64,000 nt of DNA from Nemertoderma westbladi (Eukaryota > Xenacoelomorpha > Nemertodermatida > Nemertodermatidae), in assembly GCA_032718475.1 (NCBI GenBank), contig JAUCBJ010007938.1, forward strand, positions 17,312 through 81,311. The letters are read 5' to 3'. A model generated the notes under the pieces. The model searched no databases, was not told the origin of the DNA, and was given only the letters and a program-made list of their open reading frames with translations. Made by a program: the position numbers and the translations under genes. Below, piece after piece: positions 58,986 through 64,000 of this stretch. The stretch's first letter is position 1, and each line of letters begins with the position of its first letter.

Positions 58986-59196
58986 TCAACCCGGGTTGAA
59001 AATAATATCAACCCGGGTTGAAAATAATATCAACCCGGGTTGAAAATAATATCAACCCGGGTTGAAAATAATATCAACCCGGGTTGAAAATAATATCAAC
59101 CCGGGTTGAAAATAATATCAACCCGGGTTGAAAATAATATCAACCCGGGTTGAAAATAATATCAACCCGGGTTGAAAATAATATCAACCCGGGTTT
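58986..59196. repeat. 22-bp repeat of a 14-bp palindrome, 10 units
   Basis: Ten nearly identical units of tcaacccgggttga plus aaataata. The 14-bp part is a perfect palindrome. Unit-to-unit identity is almost complete, unlike the older arrays nearby. Confidence 0.97.
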
Positions 59197-59759
59197 ATAA
59201 TTAAGCCATATCGTTGTGAGTAGTTTAAGTCATAACTCTGTTTATATAGATAAAGCGCCACGTCCTAAAGGAACTGTTAATATTCCCTAAAGTGAATAAT
59301 ATTGTCAGAGATTATATAATACTGTCAGTCGAATAATACATTAGGCTTACATAGCAATAAAATTAAACCGTCGAACCCAATCTCCCGGGAATCTCCAGCG
59401 GGTGAATGGTCGCGCACGGATTGGTTTCGACTAGTGTAGTGAATCAAATACTTGTCATAGACTAAAAACTGATTTAATATCTAGAAGACATCTTAATTTG
59501 GTGGGTTAAACTGCCAAAGGTCTGAAAGCGCGAACATTAAAGGATATAGCTTCTTTATTGCAGTAAGCAATAAAGTCGAAAGTACCGGTCGACCGGTAAC
59601 CAGTAGGCCTGACTGCCTGATCATCCGGACCGGTACCTACAGCAGTATTATTCGATTTTGATTGTTATATACCAGTAGGCCTTAATAATTAATCAGGGAC
59701 TGCAGCCCTGGTTTTTATTGAGATTTTTACTTATTTCTGTCAAGTTTTATTTGTTTGTA
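59197..59759. other. unique sequence
   Basis: Contains accggt palindromes near 59585-59635. No gene recognised. Confidence 0.5.
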
Positions 59760-60370
59760 GGCCAGTATTGAACAGAAGGCGTGTAAACCTGATCAGATTG
59801 TACAGACAATTTGTAGGCTGAGCTGTTGTCTGATTGCTGTTAGGTCCGAACGAATTGCAGTGTGTGTAGAGCACTTGTCCGATTAAGTACGGTTAGGAAG
59901 TAGGGGCAGCCACGCTGTAAGGTAAACCCCCAACTAAAGAATAAGTCGCACTACTGGGTTAGAGCGCATACTCCCTAATCATTTCGGAGTCTGCATGTCC
60001 TGTAGTTTATTTAGGCTTGAGAGTAGTCTGCCATCGTTTAGTCTGTACTTTGTTTGTGTAAGTCTGTACGGGTAGCGTATAATTTTATTTAGATAATTTG
60101 TAGGCTGGATAGTTGTCTGGCTGTTATTAAGTCTGAACGGATTGCCGCGTGTGTAGATCATCTGTCCGATTAAGTACGATTAGGCAGTAGGGGCAGCAAC
60201 GCTGTAAGGTAAACCCCCAACTAAAGAATAAGTCGCACTACTGGGTTAGAGCGCATACTCCCTAATCATTTCGGAGTCTGCATATACCGTAGTTTGTTTA
60301 GGCTTGATAGTAGTCTGTCAGTGTTCGGTCTGTATTTTGTTTGAGTAGTTTGTACGCGTAGCGTAATATT
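59760..60370. repeat. 287-bp direct duplication
   Basis: Two tandem copies of about 287 bp, each with atttgtaggctg, tccgattaagtac, a nearly identical core around gcgcatactccctaatcatt (59964 and 60251) and tttaggcttga. It lies about 1.3 kb upstream of the long ORF at 61695 and could be part of a retroelement terminal or leader region or a duplicated promoter. Confidence 0.85.
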
Positions 60371-61694
60371 TATTATTCAGAGTTTATGCGATTATTCGCA
60401 ACATTCAAGTCCCTAAGTTTGTTCCTACAGTAATTGTGTTTGTTATACATACCGTTATAGTTAAATTAACCCCGGTACTACACGGGCTGCTCGGCGTAGG
60501 TAAAGACTGGTGATTTTGTGCATCGGTCACTCCAGCAGATGCCGTGGTTCTTTTAGCTGTTCAAGTATATTTAACTACTGATTATTTGTTATACAAGTAC
60601 TCGTACCTAATTTAGGGTTTAGTGTACCGTACTTTCCGAAGTAATTATTGTAGGCATTATATTTGTGTTGTAAAGTGGTTGATAGGCACATTCGATTAGC
60701 TCTATTAACTTCTAGGTAGGAACATTCCGTGATACATAACGTAGAACCTATAGCGATACGGCTATAGGTCGTCAGGCGGTGGTATTTTCCTATCTAGACA
60801 ACGCAGTGTATTTACTACTACTTATTATTTCAAATACCGTAGTACCCTGTCCGTGTAATAACCGGTTTTCTAACCCTTTGTTAGGCTGGTTTGTAGACTT
60901 CTTGTAAAATTACCCTAAAAATTCGTATTTTGCGTTTTTGTAAATTTTTGTGTTTATTTAGAGATTGTAATCTCAACCCGAATTGTACGTAATTTGTAGT
61001 ATTAAGTAACTTAGGTAAATTAGAATTATTTGTTTTAGTGTCCTATACGTAACACTTCACTGAAAGCGCACCGCTTTGTGTAGTGATTACTCCCCAGAAA
61101 TAATAACATTTATTTCAAACATTGACAAAACCCACTAAAACGGGTATATATATATTATAAATCAAATCTAACGATTTATAAATCGTAGGCCTACCATACA
61201 ACCATTAGGTCTCAATATCAGTTGGATTACTGCTCAAATAACGGTAATAAAGTAAGTTAAAGTAACCAAGTAACCCTAAAATACAGAAATTCAATTATTT
61301 AAAATAATTGATATACCGGTATTTACGATAGGCCTATTATCTTTATTTTTATAAATCTAGGTTGAAATTATACCGGTACTTGTAATTAATTCTATTTCAG
61401 AATTATATATCCTACAAACTGTAAGCTGTATACCGGTATTCCGATAGGCCTATTATATATTTATATATATTTGTGCTAAAATTATACCGGTATTCTGTGA
61501 TAAACCTAGTCTGTAATAATACTTATATAGTTATATATACTATAAGTATACCGGTATTCTAATATATTATATATATATCACGCTACACTGAGTAGCAGTA
61601 ACGGTAATTAATTACTAGGCTAGCAGTTCATACTGAGTTATTAGACTTACTCAGACTGTAATATAGCAGTAGACATTCAACGGTATACATAGTC
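60371..61694. other. leader region of the long ORF, non-coding
   Basis: AT-rich, without an open frame of note. Repeated ataccggta and gataggcctatt motifs occur at 61310-61560. A primer-binding site or LTR boundary could not be identified. The in-frame stop TAA about 40 nt upstream fixes the first Met of the following ORF at 61695. Confidence 0.5.
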
Positions 61695-64000
61695 ATGTCT
61701 GATACTAAGCAGAACCTGTCAGACAGTTTATTAGATGTAACTATCTGCGACTCAGATAGAGACGTGCAAACGTCTGGTCGTAAATCCAGTTCACCTCCCA
61801 CTGTGAGGAAGGTCATCCCTCCAGTAGTAATAACAGAACCTAGGCTGGTCCAACATCGTAGGTCTATCATAGGCACTCGAGCTCAGGTCAAGCGGGACCA
61901 AAAGGCAGCGGAACAGCAACAACCCGCTAGTCAAGAACTTATTCCTCAGCGGCCCAGCAGCTCCAGTAGTGAGGATACTGTAGAGCTGACACCAGAGAGC
62001 GGAGCAGAGATGACGGATGCGGTTTATACGGATCCCCTTCTCATCCTTCCTGCAGCCGTGCTCGCTGGGTTATTGATCGCGGTGGAAGAACACCAGATCG
62101 ATTGGGCGAGAAGTCAACGGTCAACTAGAGATAGCTACGCGGGCTACACTAGTGAAGAACTGAAGTCTATTGTCGAGTCGCAATGGAACTTCCCCGGACC
62201 CGGACTCCCGTTTGATTTATCAGAAGCTGCCTGGGAAGACATACACCGGATGGGAGTAGCCAAGGAAACCATCGATCCAGCTGTGTGGAAGAGGTCCGCA
62301 GCCGGATACGCACAGGGATTCTTCAGCTCTATGGAGCGAATAGAAAAGCAACTTTTTCAACAACCTCAAGGACCTCAAGAGCAGGGATCGCTGCTTTATC
62401 AAGTTAGAGAAAGAGTTCTGCGGATTAGGCTAATCTTATCCGCCTTTGAGGAGGCTTCTAAACGAAAGCAAGACACGTCGTTGCAAGTTGCCGTAAAGAC
62501 TTGGTTTCAAAGGGTGAGTCGCCAGGTTCAAGGAGCAGCTCAGTGGAAAGCTCAATTGGAGGAGCGCTCAACTCATGGAGAATCGACGGACGCCACTTTT
62601 TCCCAAGTGGAAAGTGAAGCGACGGCAGAGAAACCGCATAAGAAGGATGCCATTGATATCTATCTGTCAGACTATCAGCGTTTTGTGGGAGATGAAGAGT
62701 TGAGGAGAAGGCTAGAGGGACTTAGCCCTAATAGCGAAGGAGCCAAACTTGTGTTAGATGCGATTGATGTGGATAGGTTAGCGGCGAACCAAGCTAAATT
62801 CGATGAACAACTCCGCATCGCTAGAGAAAAGGAAGAACAAGTAAGGAAAAAACGTATAGAAGACAGAAAGATAGCAGCAGTGGCAGAGGCAGAAAGAAAA
62901 GCGGCAGCGGCAGAGGCAAAAGCGGCAGCGGCAGCGGCAAAAGCGGCAGCAGTGGCGGAAGCAGAACGAAAAGCGACAGTGGAGGAAGCAGAACGAAAAG
63001 CGACAGTGGCGGAAGCAGAACGAAAAGCGGCAGTGGAGGAAGCAGAACGAAAAGCGACAGTGGCGGAAGCAGAACGAAAAGCGGCAGCGTCAGAAGCAAA
63101 AGCGGCAGCAGCAGAAGCAAAAGCGGCAGCAGTGGCGGAAGTAGAACGAAAAGCGGCTGAAGAGATCATCCAACTGGAGTTGGAAAATCTTCAAGAGAAG
63201 CAAGACGACTTTAGTAAACAGTTAGCAGCTAGTAATATGCAGATGATGAGTCGATCTACTCCCAAAAGACAAGGGTATACATCATCTGAGGAAGGCGATA
63301 CCACCGACACTGAAGGCAAGGGAAATAGATCTCGTCCAAGTAGACGTAAAAGAACATTCCACCGTCAGAAATTGCCTGATTTGCCTCCAGCTGTTAGAAG
63401 GCAACTAAATAACACCAACTTAGGTAGTACAGAGCCCACAGACCAAATAATTAAAATAGAAAGACTCCCTACTATAGTAGATGAGCCTGAAATAAGTAGG
63501 CCTGTTCTTGAAATCACCCCTTCGGTGATAGACATACCTGTGCTCCCTGAGACTACCTATAAATTCCCTCTACATAGCACTAAGCTACCTGTGCCCCGTA
63601 GAACTGCCCGAGAGACAGTTCAGGTCCTGGACCCCGAGCGAAATATTCCGAATTTGTCGCCCGTTGTCCCTTGTCTGCCCGCTACGACGTTGGCGGATCC
63701 CGTTTCGGCGGTTGATTGGGTAGACGAGAGACGGCGGGGGATGGATATTCTCCTTGAAGAGATGAAGGAGAATCAGATACGCTCCTCCCAACAGGTCCGA
63801 GAGTTGGAAGGGACTGTCCAACATTTAAAGGGAACAGTGAGGGAAAGTAGGCTAGAGTTGCAAGAAGTGCAGCAAAGTATCGCGCTTGAACGCGATAAAT
63901 TAGTAAACACCCAAAAGGGTATACCACCACCCTCTGTAACAATGTGTCAACCTGTTAGGTCTGAAGTATTGCATGCGCAAGGTGTGGAGCCTACACGCAT
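61695..64000 (+). CDS. long intronless ORF, partial; coiled-coil protein, possibly gag-like
   Basis: Open from ATG (61695) to the window edge without a stop: at least 768 codons. Residues 1-110 are polar and Ser/Gln-rich (MSDTKQNLSDSLLD; RPSSSSSEDTVELTPES). Residues 115-230 have a compact, partly hydrophobic region (DPLLILPAAVLAGLLIAVEE, then WNFPGPGLPFDLSEAAWEDI). Residues about 376-492 are an Ala/Glu/Lys/Arg helical region with a 9-residue (27-bp) repeat AERKATVEE, and residues about 680-745 are a second predicted coiled coil. A basic patch KRTFHRQK lies near 555. No zinc knuckle, protease or RT is reached within the window. A long first ORF with coiled coils and no introns, after a non-coding leader with duplicated sequence, fits the gag of an LTR retrotransposon, but a large host exon is equally possible. 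Confidence 0.8.
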   Translation, partial: MSDTKQNLSDSLLDVTICDSDRDVQTSGRKSSSPPTVRKVIPPVVITEPRLVQHRRSIIGTRAQVKRDQKAAEQQQPASQELIPQRPSSSSSEDTVELTPESGAEMTDAVYTDPLLILPAAVLAGLLIAVEEHQIDWARSQRSTRDSYAGYTSEELKSIVESQWNFPGPGLPFDLSEAAWEDIHRMGVAKETIDPAVWKRSAAGYAQGFFSSMERIEKQLFQQPQGPQEQGSLLYQVRERVLRIRLILSAFEEASKRKQDTSLQVAVKTWFQRVSRQVQGAAQWKAQLEERSTHGESTDATFSQVESEATAEKPHKKDAIDIYLSDYQRFVGDEELRRRLEGLSPNSEGAKLVLDAIDVDRLAANQAKFDEQLRIAREKEEQVRKKRIEDRKIAAVAEAERKAAAAEAKAAAAAAKAAAVAEAERKATVEEAERKATVAEAERKAAVEEAERKATVAEAERKAAASEAKAAAAEAKAAAVAEVERKAAEEIIQLELENLQEKQDDFSKQLAASNMQMMSRSTPKRQGYTSSEEGDTTDTEGKGNRSRPSRRKRTFHRQKLPDLPPAVRRQLNNTNLGSTEPTDQIIKIERLPTIVDEPEISRPVLEITPSVIDIPVLPETTYKFPLHSTKLPVPRRTARETVQVLDPERNIPNLSPVVPCLPATTLADPVSAVDWVDERRRGMDILLEEMKENQIRSSQQVRELEGTVQHLKGTVRESRLELQEVQQSIALERDKLVNTQKGIPPPSVTMCQPVRSEVLHAQGVEPTR

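Noticed and set aside
62675-63169. Minus-strand Ala/Ser-rich and Leu-rich ORFs
   Set aside because: Antisense shadows of the Ala/Glu/Lys repeat in the long plus-strand ORF.

Overview
The window is eukaryotic and comes from an animal. It holds spliced genes with GT/AG introns, a dystroglycan gene (a metazoan basement-membrane receptor), APE-type LINE retrotransposons, MITE-like inverted-repeat elements, and more than 30 kb of minisatellite DNA (over half the window). AT-rich unique DNA with frequent accggt and aggcct palindromes suggests an invertebrate. The species cannot be fixed from sequence alone.

Left end, plus strand (1-1858): two consecutive exons of a glutaredoxin (1214-1274 and 1710-1858, ending at a stop). 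The intron between them holds a LINE 3' fragment, and a 34/32-bp minisatellite fills the sequence upstream of the first visible exon. A 36-bp minisatellite (1976-5030) follows the stop codon.

Minus strand, 44.4 kb down to 5.6 kb: a dystroglycan gene. Exon 1 (44198-44368) has the start Met, a signal peptide and the start of the cadherin-like domain. Exon 2 (38949-39072) finishes that domain. Exon 3 (32342-32869) carries the following alpha-dystroglycan N-terminal domain with its two cysteines. Intron phases match exactly (0, 1, 1). Exon 4 (12908-13029) fits in phase but its protein is not recognised, and exon 5 (5594-5658) is weaker. The mucin-like, second cadherin-like, transmembrane and cytoplasmic parts are not seen.

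The most striking observation is in introns 2 and 3 of this gene. Each consists almost entirely of a minisatellite whose unit is a copy of the last 18-19 nt of the preceding exon plus the 5' splice site. Intron 2 (6.1 kb) is a 48-bp array of about 70 units split by a LINE. Intron 3 (19.3 kb) is a 29/30-bp array of about 590 units plus a LINE. Dozens to hundreds of splice-donor copies thus lie in tandem behind the real donor. A short array also abuts the donor of candidate exon 5, and a 20-bp array at 52.8-55.7 kb abuts a candidate micro-exon in the same way.

Mobile elements: six copies or relics of one LINE family (1.4, 13.1, 33.5, 42.2, 45.9 and 48.4 kb), two with clear target-site duplications inside minisatellites; a 2.75-kb TIR element at 8.8-11.6 kb containing a 39-bp array with a CACGTG in nearly every unit; MITE-like elements at 11.8, 43.1 and 43.6 kb; and a long inverted-repeat element at 39.1-40.1 kb.

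Right part (47.6-59.2 kb): arrays with periods of 55, 12, 26, 20, 17 and 22 bp in mostly gene-free DNA. From 61695 to the window end an intronless plus-strand ORF of at least 768 codons, with coiled-coil and Ala/Glu/Lys-rich repeats, runs off the edge. It may be a retroelement gag-like protein or a large host exon.
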